Notes: generated by a model not told the origin, from the letters alone. A DNA stretch of 64,000 nucleotides from Embleya sp040605455 (GCF_040605455.1 NZ_JBEXCV010000009.1:1-64000), one strand, 5' to 3'; numbered from the stretch's first letter, positions 43,245 to 52,241 are shown. Translations and numbers: made by a program.

Positions 43245-45413
43245 TCAGCGGTCCCCGGCCAGTACCGGCTCTCGATCCTGCCCGCCTGGGCCGACCGACC
43301 CCGGCGCACGATCGGCATGTCCGGGCCACCACGCGGCATGCCCGATCAGCGCGGTCACGGACGGGACCAGGAACATCGACATCACGAAAGCCGAGATGCA
43401 GATGCCGACCGAAACGGCGAAGCCCATCTGGGTCATCATGTCGATGCCCGCCATCATGAGCGACGCGAACGTCCCTGCCAGGATGACACCCGCGGCGGCA
43501 ATCGAGGGACCCGCATGCTCGACGGCCAGGGCAGCAGCCTTCCGCGGCTCGTTGCCCTCCTTCGCCTCCTCGCGCAATCGGGCAACCATGAGAATGTTGT
43601 AGTCGGTCCCGATGGCCACCACGAACATGTAGATCATCACCGGCAGCATGAACATCACGCCGGAGTTGCCCATCAACGTCTGGAAGACGAAGACGGTCGC
43701 ACCGATGGTCGCGATGAAGCCCAGGACCACCGCCAACATCAGGTACCACGGGGCCACAACGCTGCGCAGCAGCAGGCCCAGCACCAGCGCGATCAGCAGG
43801 CCGGCGACCGGGAAGATCACCGACAGGTCGCGGTTGGTGGCCTTGCGGATGTCGGTGAAGGAGGCGGTCTGGCCGCCGACCATCGCCTTGGTGCCGTCGG
43901 GCTGGTGCTCGTGTACGAAGTCGCGCAGCGGGTCGATGGTGTCCAGCGCCTTGTTCGCGAACGGGCTCTCCTTGAGCACGATCGCAATCTCCGCGGACAT
44001 CCGGTCGTCGCTGACCTTGACGTGTGAGTTCTCGTCGGGACCGCCGGCGCCGTTCACGTCGCCGATGCCCTCGACGTCCTTGAGCGAGCGCGCGAACTGC
44101 TCGGCCGCGCCCTTGTCGATCGGCTGACCGTTCTTGCTCTCGAGGTAGACCTGCGTCGGGTTGAGCGTGCCCGCCGCGAAGTCCAGCTGCATGTCCTTCA
44201 TCGACTTGGCGGACTCGGTGTCCCCAGGGAGCTGGCCGAACTGGTCGTAGTCGGCCTTGAAATTCAGCGCACCGGCGGCGAAGGCGAGCATGATCACGCC
44301 GGAGACCACGGCCACCGCGAGCGGCTTGCGACCGACCACACCGCCGATCTTGTTGAACGCGGTGCCCTTGGGCTGCTTCTGCCAGGTCTTGGACGGCCAG
44401 AACACCTTCGGGCCGACCAGCGAGACCACCGCGGGCACCAGGGTCAGCGCGGCGACCGCCATCACGATCACCGCGATGGCCAGACCCGGACCCATCGACT
44501 TGAACGCGCCGAAGGTGGCGAGCAACATCGCGCCGAAGGCGATCACGACGGCGCCGGCGGCCGAGGCGATGGCCTCGCCCACCCGCTCGACCGAGACGAT
44601 CATCGCCTGCTTCTTGTCGTCGCCCGCACGCAGCCGTTCCCGATAGCGGAAGAGCAGGAAGAGGATGTAGTCGGTACCGATGCCGAACAGCACCACGATC
44701 AGGATCGTGTTGAGCGACTGGTCCACCTGCAGGTCGGTGGCCTTGCCGACGATCGCGATCACCGGCGACGCGACCTGGGACACCAGCGCAACCATGATCA
44801 CCGGCAGCAGGGCCGCGATCGGACTCCGGTAGATCACCAGGAGCAACACGATGATCAGCACGATCGTGACGATGCCGACGATCGCCTCGGCCTTCTTGAA
44901 GGCGTCCTCGTTGTCGACGTTGATCGCCACGCCGCCGGTGAAGCCGAGCTTGAGGTCGGTTCCCTCGACCAGGGGCTTGGCCTTGTCGCGCAGTTCCTTG
45001 AGCGCCTCGTTGACGAACTTGTCCTGCTGGTCGCCCTTGATGTAGGCGGTGGCCAGGGCGATTTTGTCCTTGGCGTCACCCGCCTCGACCTTGCTCACAT
45101 GCTCGACGCCCGCCGCACCGAGCTTGCCGCTGATCTCCTTGACCTTGTCCTTGTCGGCCCCGGTGAGGTTCTTGCCGTCACCGCGCTTGAAGACCAGCAG
45201 CGCGGTCTGCTCGGTGGACTGCGGGAAGGCCTTTTCCGCGAGTTTTTGAGCCTGCACGGACTCGTACTTGTTGGGCAGGAAGCTCGCCTGGTCCTGGTTG
45301 GTCAGATCGCTCAGCTTCGGCGCGAACATGATCAGGGCCACCGCGGCTATCAGCCAGGCCGCGATGACCTTCCAGGGGTTGTGGACGACGAGCCTGCCGA
45401 GTCGTCCGAACAT
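43245..45413 (-). CDS. MMPL-family RND transporter
   Basis: A 722-residue membrane exporter with 12 helices and two outer loops of about 140 residues (about 35-175 and 385-510). Core motifs include FGIGTDYILFLLFRYRERL and its repeat in the second half, AIGTDYNILMVARLREEAKEG; the GTDY pairs carry the proton-relay Asp. Family members move lipids, siderophores or antimicrobials. ATG 45413 follows GGAG six bases upstream. A TGTGA-N6-TCACA operator-like site lies 57 bp upstream. A two-component pair follows in the operon. Confidence 0.93.
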   Translation of the reverse strand: MFGRLGRLVVHNPWKVIAAWLIAAVALIMFAPKLSDLTNQDQASFLPNKYESVQAQKLAEKAFPQSTEQTALLVFKRGDGKNLTGADKDKVKEISGKLGAAGVEHVSKVEAGDAKDKIALATAYIKGDQQDKFVNEALKELRDKAKPLVEGTDLKLGFTGGVAINVDNEDAFKKAEAIVGIVTIVLIIVLLLVIYRSPIAALLPVIMVALVSQVASPVIAIVGKATDLQVDQSLNTILIVVLFGIGTDYILFLLFRYRERLRAGDDKKQAMIVSVERVGEAIASAAGAVVIAFGAMLLATFGAFKSMGPGLAIAVIVMAVAALTLVPAVVSLVGPKVFWPSKTWQKQPKGTAFNKIGGVVGRKPLAVAVVSGVIMLAFAAGALNFKADYDQFGQLPGDTESAKSMKDMQLDFAAGTLNPTQVYLESKNGQPIDKGAAEQFARSLKDVEGIGDVNGAGGPDENSHVKVSDDRMSAEIAIVLKESPFANKALDTIDPLRDFVHEHQPDGTKAMVGGQTASFTDIRKATNRDLSVIFPVAGLLIALVLGLLLRSVVAPWYLMLAVVLGFIATIGATVFVFQTLMGNSGVMFMLPVMIYMFVVAIGTDYNILMVARLREEAKEGNEPRKAAALAVEHAGPSIAAAGVILAGTFASLMMAGIDMMTQMGFAVSVGICISAFVMSMFLVPSVTALIGHAAWWPGHADRAPGSVGPGGQDREPVLAGDR

Positions 45414-46174
45414 CGATGTCTCCTCGGTTGCGTGTGCGATCCCGCGGTGTGACCGACCCCCGAATACCGCTTGTGATCTAATTCACAAGGCATCGATCGC
45501 CGCACGCGCCGAGAGAACGTCGGTGGTGTCCGCTTCGAAGGTAGGCAGGGCCGAACAGGCACTTCAATCGAAATCGGGGCTCGGAACGCAAGTTCCGCCC
45601 CCGGGACTACGAGGCCGCACCGCCCTCGCAGACGCGGGTATCGCGGCGTACTACAGGGGGAGTATCGAAAGCTCGTGCCCGGGGATGATCGGCGCGAGTC
45701 GGGGCCGGGACGAAGAGCGTGACAGCGGGCGCCAAGCGCGCGCCCAACGAATCCCAAGTGGGGCCCACCATGATCGAAGCCATGCGGCGGGCCCGAACAA
45801 CCCCGTGATCGGGTCCGCCGCACCGGGAGCGGTTCGGAGCCTTCCGAGGGGGGAGGGGCTCCGGACCGGACTCTCCCACCCTCGCCGCCCGCCGGAACCC
45901 CGCCACGCGCGCCGCCACCGGGACGGGGCGTCCGGTGGGCGGCGCGGGTGCTCCGGCGGCGGCGCGGGTGCTCCGGCCGAGAAACCGAGGAACCGAGGAA
46001 CCAGGCCCCGTCCCGCGTCCTGCCACGCGACCCCCTCGGCCCTGCATCGACGAGTCCGCCGGTGCGCCGTACCGGAAACGTCGCGCCGAACCCCCGGCCC
46101 GGGGTGGGCCCAGGCCACCCCGAACCCCGCCTCGGCGCACCCTCCACCCACGGCCCGGTCAATATCGTGAGCCC
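45414..46174. other. Long intergenic region with operator and direct repeats
   Basis: 761 bp between divergent genes. It contains the CTTGTGA-N6-TCACAAG site (45470-45489), two direct copies of GGCGCGGGTGCTCCGGC (45941-45957, 45961-45977) and a small ACCGAGGA repeat (about 45984-46002). Open frames here are long because of GC bias but have no recognisable protein or ribosome-binding site, so none is called. Confidence 0.6.
45470..45489. promoter_or_regulatory. CRP/Rex-like inverted repeat upstream of MMPL gene
   Basis: CTTGTGATCTAATTCACAAG is a symmetric site with 7-bp half sites CTTGTGA and TCACAAG. It fits the CRP-type consensus TGTGA-N6-TCACA exactly, and the Rex consensus with one mismatch per core. 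It lies 57 bp upstream of the MMPL start in an AT-rich patch. A TetR-type repressor is another possibility. Confidence 0.65.
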
Positions 46175-47311
46175 ATGGCGCAGATCGCGATGCACCCGAG
46201 AAGTCCCGAGCCGGTCCACCGCCTGGTCGCCGCCAAACTGCGCCCACCCCGACCGCTGACCCCGCTGGTGCCCCGGCCCCGCGTGCACGCGCTGCTCGGT
46301 GCCGCGGCACATCGCTCGTTCGTGGTCGTCCTCGCCGGCCCCAGCGGCATCGGCAAGACCGTCGCCCTCACCCAGTGGGCCGCCACCCAGGCCCGTCCCG
46401 TCGCATGGGTCACCGTCGACGCCCGGGACAACGACCCGCGACGGCTGTGGCCGCACCTGGCCGCCGCCCTCGCGGGGGCGACCGGCGACCCCGACCTGGA
46501 GCGGTCCGCAGCCGGCCCCGAGCCCGGCAGCGCCGAGTACGTCGCGGCGCTGGCCAACCGCGTCGTCGCACACCACGCTCGTCCGATCCTGATCCTGGAC
46601 GAGTACGAACACATCGTCGAACGCGACATCCATGACCGGCTCGAACTGCTCACCCGCGTCTGCGCCGACCGGCTGACCCTCGTGGTCGCCGCACGCAACC
46701 GCCCAGCCCTCCCGGTGGAGCGGCTCGAACCGGCCGGCCGACTGGCCCGGGTGTCCTGGACCGAGCTGCGCTTCGACGCCGACGAGGCCCGCGACCTGCT
46801 CACCACCGGCTATGGACTGCCCACCGCACTCGCCCCGACCGCGATCGACACCGAGACGATCGTCCGCGAACTGCGCGATCGCGAGGAGATCCTGGACGCG
46901 CTGTTGCGCTTCGCCCTCGGCTTCGACCTGAAGGACCGCGAGCTGTTCCGCACCGCGTTCACCCCGGACGCCGAGTTCGACTTCCGCCCGGTCGCCGCCG
47001 AACTCGGCCTGGAGGTACCGGTGATGGTCGGTGTGGCGGCGATCGAGGCGGTGCACTTCAACCCGGACGTCCGGCTCGACACCACCCACGCGGTGAGCAA
47101 CGCGCGGATCGGGTTCATCGGCGACCGAGCCCGGCTCACCGCCCTGGTCGAGGCTCAGCACCTGCCCACCGGCGACCACACCCGGCACCTGCTGCTGAAG
47201 AACCGCTACGCCGTGGACCTGGTCCGCACCGGCGCCGGATGGGCGATGAGCCGTCTGTACGTCGAGAACGTCTGGCGCACCGGCGACCCGAAGGTGCTGA
47301 TCGGCGCCTGA
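46175..47311 (+). CDS. Fusion of MalT-like STAND NTPase and SnoaL-like domain
   Basis: A 378-residue protein with two unrelated halves. Residues about 19-215 match the N-terminal NTPase of MalT/LAL regulators: KLRPPRPLTPLVPRPRV, Walker A AGPSGIGKT (54-62), Walker B ILILDEYE (138-145) and VVAARNRPALPVERL. Where LAL proteins continue with a lid, TPRs and a LuxR HTH, this one changes at about 222 to an NTF2/SnoaL-like domain (IVRELRDREEILDALLRFAL … TTHAVSNARI … NRYAVDLVRTGAGWAMSRLYVENVW). No DNA-binding domain remains. ATG 46175 is the start. The frame is continuous, so this is not a frameshift effect. Confidence 0.75.
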   Translation: MAQIAMHPRSPEPVHRLVAAKLRPPRPLTPLVPRPRVHALLGAAAHRSFVVVLAGPSGIGKTVALTQWAATQARPVAWVTVDARDNDPRRLWPHLAAALAGATGDPDLERSAAGPEPGSAEYVAALANRVVAHHARPILILDEYEHIVERDIHDRLELLTRVCADRLTLVVAARNRPALPVERLEPAGRLARVSWTELRFDADEARDLLTTGYGLPTALAPTAIDTETIVRELRDREEILDALLRFALGFDLKDRELFRTAFTPDAEFDFRPVAAELGLEVPVMVGVAAIEAVHFNPDVRLDTTHAVSNARIGFIGDRARLTALVEAQHLPTGDHTRHLLLKNRYAVDLVRTGAGWAMSRLYVENVWRTGDPKVLIGA

Positions 47312-47509
47312 CCCGCCGCCCACGGCACGCGGCGGGCAGCACGCGGCGGGTCGGACCCGGGCCCGTTTCCGCATCCGTATCCGTGTCGAAAGTCCCGGGT
47401 GGGGTCTATCGAGCGAGCGACGCCACACCCCGCGTCGGACTCCTGGCTTCAGAAATTCATTCACCCGAGCGAGTGGCGGATCTGACCAGCGATGTCCTGT
47501 CTCCGCAGC

Positions 47510-50092
47510 TCAGCTCTGCGCCATGTCCACGAAGCGCGAGTAGTGGCCCTGGAACGCCACGGTGATCGTCGCCGTCGGCCCGTTACGGTGCTTGGCCACG
47601 ATCAGGTCCGCCTCACCCGCTCGCGGCGACTCCTTCTCGTAGGCATCCTCACGATGCAACAAAATGACCATGTCGGCATCTTGTTCGATAGAACCCGATT
47701 CGCGAAGATCGGAAACCATCGGCTTCTTGTCCGTGCGCTGCTCCGGCCCACGGTTCAGCTGGGACATCGCGACGACCGGGACCTCGAGTTCCTTGGCCAG
47801 CAGCTTGAGGTTTCGCGACATCTCGGAGACCTCCTGCTGGCGGTTCTCCGCCCGACGCGAGCCGCCCGACTGCATCAGCTGGAGGTAGTCGATGATCACC
47901 AGCCGCAGGTCGTGCTTCTGCTTGAGCCGGCGGCACTTGGCCCGGATCTCCATCATCGACAGGTTCGGCGAGTCGTCGATGTACATCGGCGCCGCGGTGA
48001 CCTCACCCATCTTGCGAGAGAGCCGCGTCCAGTCGTCGTCGGTCATGCTCCCCGACCGCATGTGATGCAGCGCGACCCGAGCCTCCGCCGACAACAGACG
48101 CATCATGATCTCGTTGCGGCCCATCTCCAGCGAGAAGATCACACTGGCAAGACCGTTCTTGATCGAACACGCACGCGCGATGTCCAGACCGAGGGTCGAA
48201 TTGTGGGTGGGGATCCACGAGCGGCCGGCCAGGTACAGATGGTCCTCGTTGTCCACTTCCACACAGCGCACCGGCACCGAGTCGATGCGCCGCACCGCGC
48301 TGATGTAGCGCAGCCGGGTGGTCGGGTAGGCCAGGGTGCTCTGCCGGGCGATCTTGCGCGGCAGCCGGAAGACCTTGTCCGCCGGCGTGAAGTTCACCTG
48401 GTAGCAGATCGACGACCCGGCGCCGCGGCCCTTGACCGGCTTCGTGCGCATCGTCGCGCGATAGCCCAGGCTCAGCACGAGTTCGAGGGCGCCCTCGGCG
48501 AGCCTGCGATTGGTCGCCGCGAACTGCACGGTGCCGCTCGGGCTCACGTATCCGTCGGTGTCGAGCAGTCCGGCGAGCAGATCGCGCCGCTGCCGTTCGG
48601 ACGCGCGCAGGTACGCCTCGGGAATGTGCTTGTCGTTCAGGACACCGAGCGTGCGCAGAATCGCGGGAACCGTGCCGTGCCGGTCGCGACAGGCCTGGCA
48701 CTGCACCAACCCGCTCGACGGTCCGCCACAGTCGGGGCACGTCGGCTCGCCGACCGGCGCCGAAACCGCCTTCGCCTTGCCATCACAGGACTTGCCACAC
48801 GAGCGCACCTGCGAGGTGCGCGGCACGAACGGCTTCCCGCAGACGACACACGCGCGTTCCACGACGGCCGCCGGTTCCGGAAGCCGGAGGTTGTACGACA
48901 TAGGACTCGAACTCGGGACGGCGCGAATGCCCTCGCGCTCGATGTTGTCGATCATCTCGGGATCGACCGTGGTGAACCGGCTCCCCGCGCTGTGTCCATC
49001 GCCCAGCCAGGCCCCCAGCACGTAGGGCGGCAAAAGCAGGTCTCGCTCGGGGAATCGCGCAGGCGCAGCCACGCGGACGGCGTGGTTCAACCGCCGGTCG
49101 GCCGTCGCACAAAGCACCGTGGCCGCGATCTCCTCGGTGGTGCGCACCGTGCCGACGACCGGGCTCCCGTCGCGCACCGCTCGGCGCTCGGCGCGGGTCT
49201 CGGTCACCCACTGGTGGCCACCGTCCGCGACGATCACCGTGCCGTCCGAGAATTCGACCTCGTAGCAGGGTCGATCGGTCAACACCTCGGTCGCCGCCAC
49301 CACGCGCGTGGGTGTCCCGTCGGCGCCGACGAGCAGATCGCCGACACGCACCTCGGCCATGGTGGTCCAGCCGGTCGGCGTCGGCAGCGGCGTGTCCAGC
49401 GCCAACGCCTTGCCCATCGCCGGGCGGGCCGCGATCACGATCATCTGGCCGGAGTGCAGGCCGTTGGTGAGGGAGTCGAGGTCGGTGAAGCCGGTGGGGA
49501 TGCCTGACATCTGGCCGCCGCGGGAGCCGATCGCCTCGATCTCGTCGAGAGCGCCCTCCATGATGTCGGCCAGCGGCGCGTAGTCCTCGGTGGTGCGCTG
49601 CTCGGTGACCTTGTAGACCTCGGCCTGGGCGTTGTTGACGATGTCATCGACCTCGCCGTCGGCCGCGTAGCCCATCTGCACGATGCGGGTGCCCGCCTCG
49701 ACCAGGCGGCGCAGCACCGCCTGTTCGCGCACGATCCGGGCGTAGTACTCGGCGTTGGCGGCGGTGGGCACCGACGAGATCAGGGTGTGCAGGTACGGGG
49801 CGCCGCCCACCCGGCCGATCTCGGTGCGCTTGGTCAGCTCGGCGGCGACCGTGACCGCGTCGGCCGGTTCACCCCGCGCGTACAGGTCCAGGATCGCGTT
49901 GTAGACGAGTTCGTGGGCGGGCCGATAGAAGTCGATCGGCTTGAGGTTCTCCACGACGTCGGCGATCGCGTCCTTGGACAACATCATGCCGCCGAGCACC
50001 GATTGCTCGGCCGCGATGTCCTGGGGCGGGGTCCGCTCGAATCCTTCGCGGGCCGGCTCGGGCCTGGCCTCTTCGAACTCGGAGACGCTCAT
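47510..50092 (-). CDS. dnaB: Replicative DNA helicase containing an intein
   Basis: An 860-residue precursor. The N-terminal DnaB domain (about 20-165) and linker run to the Walker A loop ARPAMGK at residues 222-228, where a 403-residue intein (229-631) interrupts. After it STLGLDIARACSI resumes, with FSLEMGRNEIMMRLL, Walker B LRLVIIDYLQLM, SQLNRGPEQR and DADMVILLHREDAYE. The spliced helicase would be 457 residues, normal for DnaB. ATG 50092 follows AAAGGAG. DnaB unwinds the fork at oriC; DnaA boxes lie just upstream. Confidence 0.95.
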   Translation of the reverse strand: MSVSEFEEARPEPAREGFERTPPQDIAAEQSVLGGMMLSKDAIADVVENLKPIDFYRPAHELVYNAILDLYARGEPADAVTVAAELTKRTEIGRVGGAPYLHTLISSVPTAANAEYYARIVREQAVLRRLVEAGTRIVQMGYAADGEVDDIVNNAQAEVYKVTEQRTTEDYAPLADIMEGALDEIEAIGSRGGQMSGIPTGFTDLDSLTNGLHSGQMIVIAARPAMGKALALDTPLPTPTGWTTMAEVRVGDLLVGADGTPTRVVAATEVLTDRPCYEVEFSDGTVIVADGGHQWVTETRAERRAVRDGSPVVGTVRTTEEIAATVLCATADRRLNHAVRVAAPARFPERDLLLPPYVLGAWLGDGHSAGSRFTTVDPEMIDNIEREGIRAVPSSSPMSYNLRLPEPAAVVERACVVCGKPFVPRTSQVRSCGKSCDGKAKAVSAPVGEPTCPDCGGPSSGLVQCQACRDRHGTVPAILRTLGVLNDKHIPEAYLRASERQRRDLLAGLLDTDGYVSPSGTVQFAATNRRLAEGALELVLSLGYRATMRTKPVKGRGAGSSICYQVNFTPADKVFRLPRKIARQSTLAYPTTRLRYISAVRRIDSVPVRCVEVDNEDHLYLAGRSWIPTHNSTLGLDIARACSIKNGLASVIFSLEMGRNEIMMRLLSAEARVALHHMRSGSMTDDDWTRLSRKMGEVTAAPMYIDDSPNLSMMEIRAKCRRLKQKHDLRLVIIDYLQLMQSGGSRRAENRQQEVSEMSRNLKLLAKELEVPVVAMSQLNRGPEQRTDKKPMVSDLRESGSIEQDADMVILLHREDAYEKESPRAGEADLIVAKHRNGPTATITVAFQGHYSRFVDMAQS
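48200..49408 (-). other. Class 3 intein with LAGLIDADG endonuclease in DnaB
   Basis: A 403-residue intein in the P-loop of DnaB, between Lys228 and Ser632. It starts with Ala229, not Cys or Ser, and has the class 3 Trp-Cys-Thr set: Trp295 in GGHQW (with His293), Cys610 in VPVRCVEV and Thr629 in WIPTHN, ending His630-Asn631 before Ser. Endonuclease motifs are VLGAWLGDGH (about 358-367) and LLAGLLDTDGY (about 505-515). Between them is an insert with four CxxC/CxxxC-type pairs (415/418, 432/436, 452/455, 465/468), probably two zinc ribbons. Splicing is needed for viable helicase. Confidence 0.92.
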
Positions 50093-50515
50093 GCCCGGGG
50101 TCTCCTTTCACAAAGGCTCGCGCGAGATCGCACCGCAGTACACCGTGTCCTTCTTACGCCACACGGCCGACAGATCCGCCGCATGACGCGGCGTGCGGCC
50201 CTTCACCGTACGGGTGGACCCTGGGACGGCCAAGACGGTCATACACAGGCCCTGTGGATAACTGTGGACAACCTGTGGAGAGAGGTGGGTCCAGCTGTGC
50301 ACAAGCTGTGCGCAGTCAGCCGCGAACGCTTCGCAATCATGTACACAAACCCAATCTGACCTGCGGTTTCTCTATCCACCGGCTGTGTATGTGAAAAACT
50401 GTTGGGCGAATCATGCGGCTATCGCCCCACGTGTGCACCCGCGTACGCCCCGCGCTCGCCGGTAATGACCAGGAGCGCATTGTGACCCTTACCTGTGGAT
50501 GACTACGGTGGACGA
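50093..50515. other. dnaB-MATE divergent intergenic region
   Basis: 423 bp carrying the dnaB promoter and ribosome-binding site, the cluster of DnaA boxes at 50253-50282, further TGTGCACAA and TGTGGATGA box-like elements (about 50296 and 50494-50502), and the promoter of the MATE gene. No gene is supported. Confidence 0.7.
50253..50282. promoter_or_regulatory. Phased DnaA-box cluster upstream of dnaB
   Basis: TGTGGATAA (50253-50261) and TGTGGACAA (50263-50271) are perfect inverse-orientation DnaA boxes (TTATCCACA and TTGTCCACA, the latter the Streptomyces preference). A third, TGTGGAGAG (50274-50282), is degenerate. Spacing of 10 and 11 bp puts them on one helix face. This suits DnaA control of dnaB; it is too few boxes for a Streptomyces oriC. 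Confidence 0.8.
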
Positions 50516-51901
50516 GTGCCGTCCACGGTCCCGTCCCCACCTCCGGAACAGCCCGCCACCGAGCAACCCGCCCCACCGCCCGCCGGCCGCCCCGGGCGCC
50601 GCGCCCACGACCGCGACATCCTGCGCCTGGCGATCCCGGCCTTCTTCGCGCTCGTCGCCGAGCCGCTGTTCGTGCTCGTCGACTCGGCGATCATCGGCCG
50701 GCTCGGCACACCCCAGTTGGCGGGACTCGGCGTCGCGGGCACGATGCTGACCACCCTGGTCAACCTGTGCGTGTTCCTCGCCTACGCGACCACCGCCGCG
50801 GTCGCCCGACTCATGGGCGCGGGCGACCCGCGCGCCGCGATCCGCCAGGGCCTGGACGGCGTCTGGCTGGCCGCGCTGCTGGGCATCGGGCTGCTTGTGG
50901 TCGGCCTCGTCGGCGCCCCGTGGATCGTCGCCGCGTTCGGCGCCTCGGACAGCGCGACGCCGCACGCGGTGACCTACCTGCGGATCGGCTCGCTGGGCAT
51001 CCCGGCAATGCTGGTCGTGCTCGCCGCCACCGGCGTGCTGCGCGGGCTCCAGGACACCCGGACCCCGCTCGTGGTCGCGGTCCTCGGCTTCGGCGCCAAC
51101 CTGTTGCTCAACGTCGGGTTCGTGTACGGCCTGCACTGGGGCATCGCCGGGTCCGCGTGGGGCACCGTGCTCGCGCAGACCGCGATGGCCGTGGTCTACC
51201 TGGTCACCGTCGTCCGCGGCGCCCGCCGGCACGGCGCGTCGCTGCGCCCGGACACGGCCGGTATCCGGGCCTGCGCCGCAGCCGGCGCGCCGCTGTTCGT
51301 CCGCACGGTCAGCCTGCGGGCCATCCTGGTCGTGGCCACCGTGGCGGCCACCCACATGGGTGACACCTCGATCGCCACCCACCAGGTCGCCTGGCAGATC
51401 TGGACGTTCCTGGCCTTCGCGATGGACGCCCTGGCCATCGCGGCGCAGGCGATCGTGGGGCGGGCCCTGGGCTCGGGGGACGCGAGCGGCGCCCGCGCGG
51501 CGACCCGCCGAATGCTGGTGTGGGGGGTGTGGACGGGCGTGCTGTTCGCGATCGTGGTGGTCGCCGCGCGCCCGCTGTACATCCCGCTGTTCACCGCCGA
51601 CCCGGCGGTGCGGGACCTGTTGGCCGGCACCCTGCTCGCGGTCGCCGCGCTCCAGCCGTTGGCCGGTGCGGTGTTCGTGCTGGACGGGGTGCTGATCGGC
51701 GCGGGCGACGGCCGCTACCTCGCCCTCACCATGCCCCTCGTACTGGCCGCCTTCTGCGCGGCGCTGGGCACCGTATCGGCCCTCGGCGGCGGTCTGATCG
51801 CGGTGTGGTGGTGGGCGATCGGCACCTTCATGATCGCCCGCGTGCTCCTGCTCGGCCGGCGAGCGTACGGCGATGCCTGGCTGGTGACCGGCAAGCGCTG
51901 A
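50516..51901 (+). CDS. MATE-family efflux transporter
   Basis: A 461-residue, 12-helix DinF-like MATE protein. Each half begins with the family pattern: AIPAFFALVAEPLFVLVDSAIIGRLGTPQLAGLGVA and later RTVSLRAILVVATVAATHMGDTSIATHQVAWQIW. A 25-residue Pro-rich cytosolic N-terminus precedes helix 1. GTG 50516 (GGTGG upstream) is preferred over GTG 50495. It couples drug or metabolite export to Na+ or H+. In S. coelicolor a MATE gene also sits beside dnaB (from memory). Confidence 0.9.
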   Translation: MPSTVPSPPPEQPATEQPAPPPAGRPGRRAHDRDILRLAIPAFFALVAEPLFVLVDSAIIGRLGTPQLAGLGVAGTMLTTLVNLCVFLAYATTAAVARLMGAGDPRAAIRQGLDGVWLAALLGIGLLVVGLVGAPWIVAAFGASDSATPHAVTYLRIGSLGIPAMLVVLAATGVLRGLQDTRTPLVVAVLGFGANLLLNVGFVYGLHWGIAGSAWGTVLAQTAMAVVYLVTVVRGARRHGASLRPDTAGIRACAAAGAPLFVRTVSLRAILVVATVAATHMGDTSIATHQVAWQIWTFLAFAMDALAIAAQAIVGRALGSGDASGARAATRRMLVWGVWTGVLFAIVVVAARPLYIPLFTADPAVRDLLAGTLLAVAALQPLAGAVFVLDGVLIGAGDGRYLALTMPLVLAAFCAALGTVSALGGGLIAVWWWAIGTFMIARVLLLGRRAYGDAWLVTGKR

Positions 51902-52025
51902 AGTGCCGGCGCTCCGCCGACCGAAGACCGCGCCCCGCCGACCAAAAGCCGCAGCACGGCCGGGTCGCCACCCTGCGGGCGGTCGAGAGCCGTCCCGTCG
52001 ACCGAGTCGACGGGACGGCGACGAC

Positions 52026-52241
52026 TCACGCCCCGACGACCTGGTAGCCCGCCTCCACGACGGCCGCGCGCACCGCGTCCGCGTCCACGGGCTGCTCGGA
52101 CGTCACGGTCACCAGACCCGAGGCCAGCTCGACCTTGACGTCGGTCACGCCCGACACCTCGGAGACCTCCTCGGTGACGGACGAGACGCAGTGGCCGCAG
52201 GTCATCCCGGTGACGGTGAAGGTGGCGGTGGCGGTGCTCAT
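52026..52241 (-). CDS. copZ: Copper chaperone (heavy-metal-associated domain)
   Basis: A 71-residue CopZ/HMA protein with the metal motif GMTCGHC (Cys15, Cys18) and the betaalphabeta pattern (VTEEVSEVSGVTDVKVELASGLVTVTS). AAAGGA precedes ATG 52241. A CsoR-type operator lies 57 bp upstream. There is no CopA ATPase or csoR next to it, so the chaperone must serve a partner encoded elsewhere. Confidence 0.93.
   Translation of the reverse strand: MSTATATFTVTGMTCGHCVSSVTEEVSEVSGVTDVKVELASGLVTVTSEQPVDADAVRAAVVEAGYQVVGA

Noticed and set aside
45455..46174. Gene in the 45.4-46.2 kb gap
   Set aside because: Several long open frames exist on both strands but none has a ribosome-binding site, family motif or reasonable composition.
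47510..50092. dnaB as a pseudogene interrupted by an insertion
   Set aside because: The insertion is an in-frame intein with all splicing residues present, so an intact helicase can form.
50093..50515. oriC candidate because of DnaA boxes
   Set aside because: Streptomyces oriC lies between dnaA and dnaN with about 19 boxes. Here there are two good boxes beside dnaB and no dnaA or dnaN.
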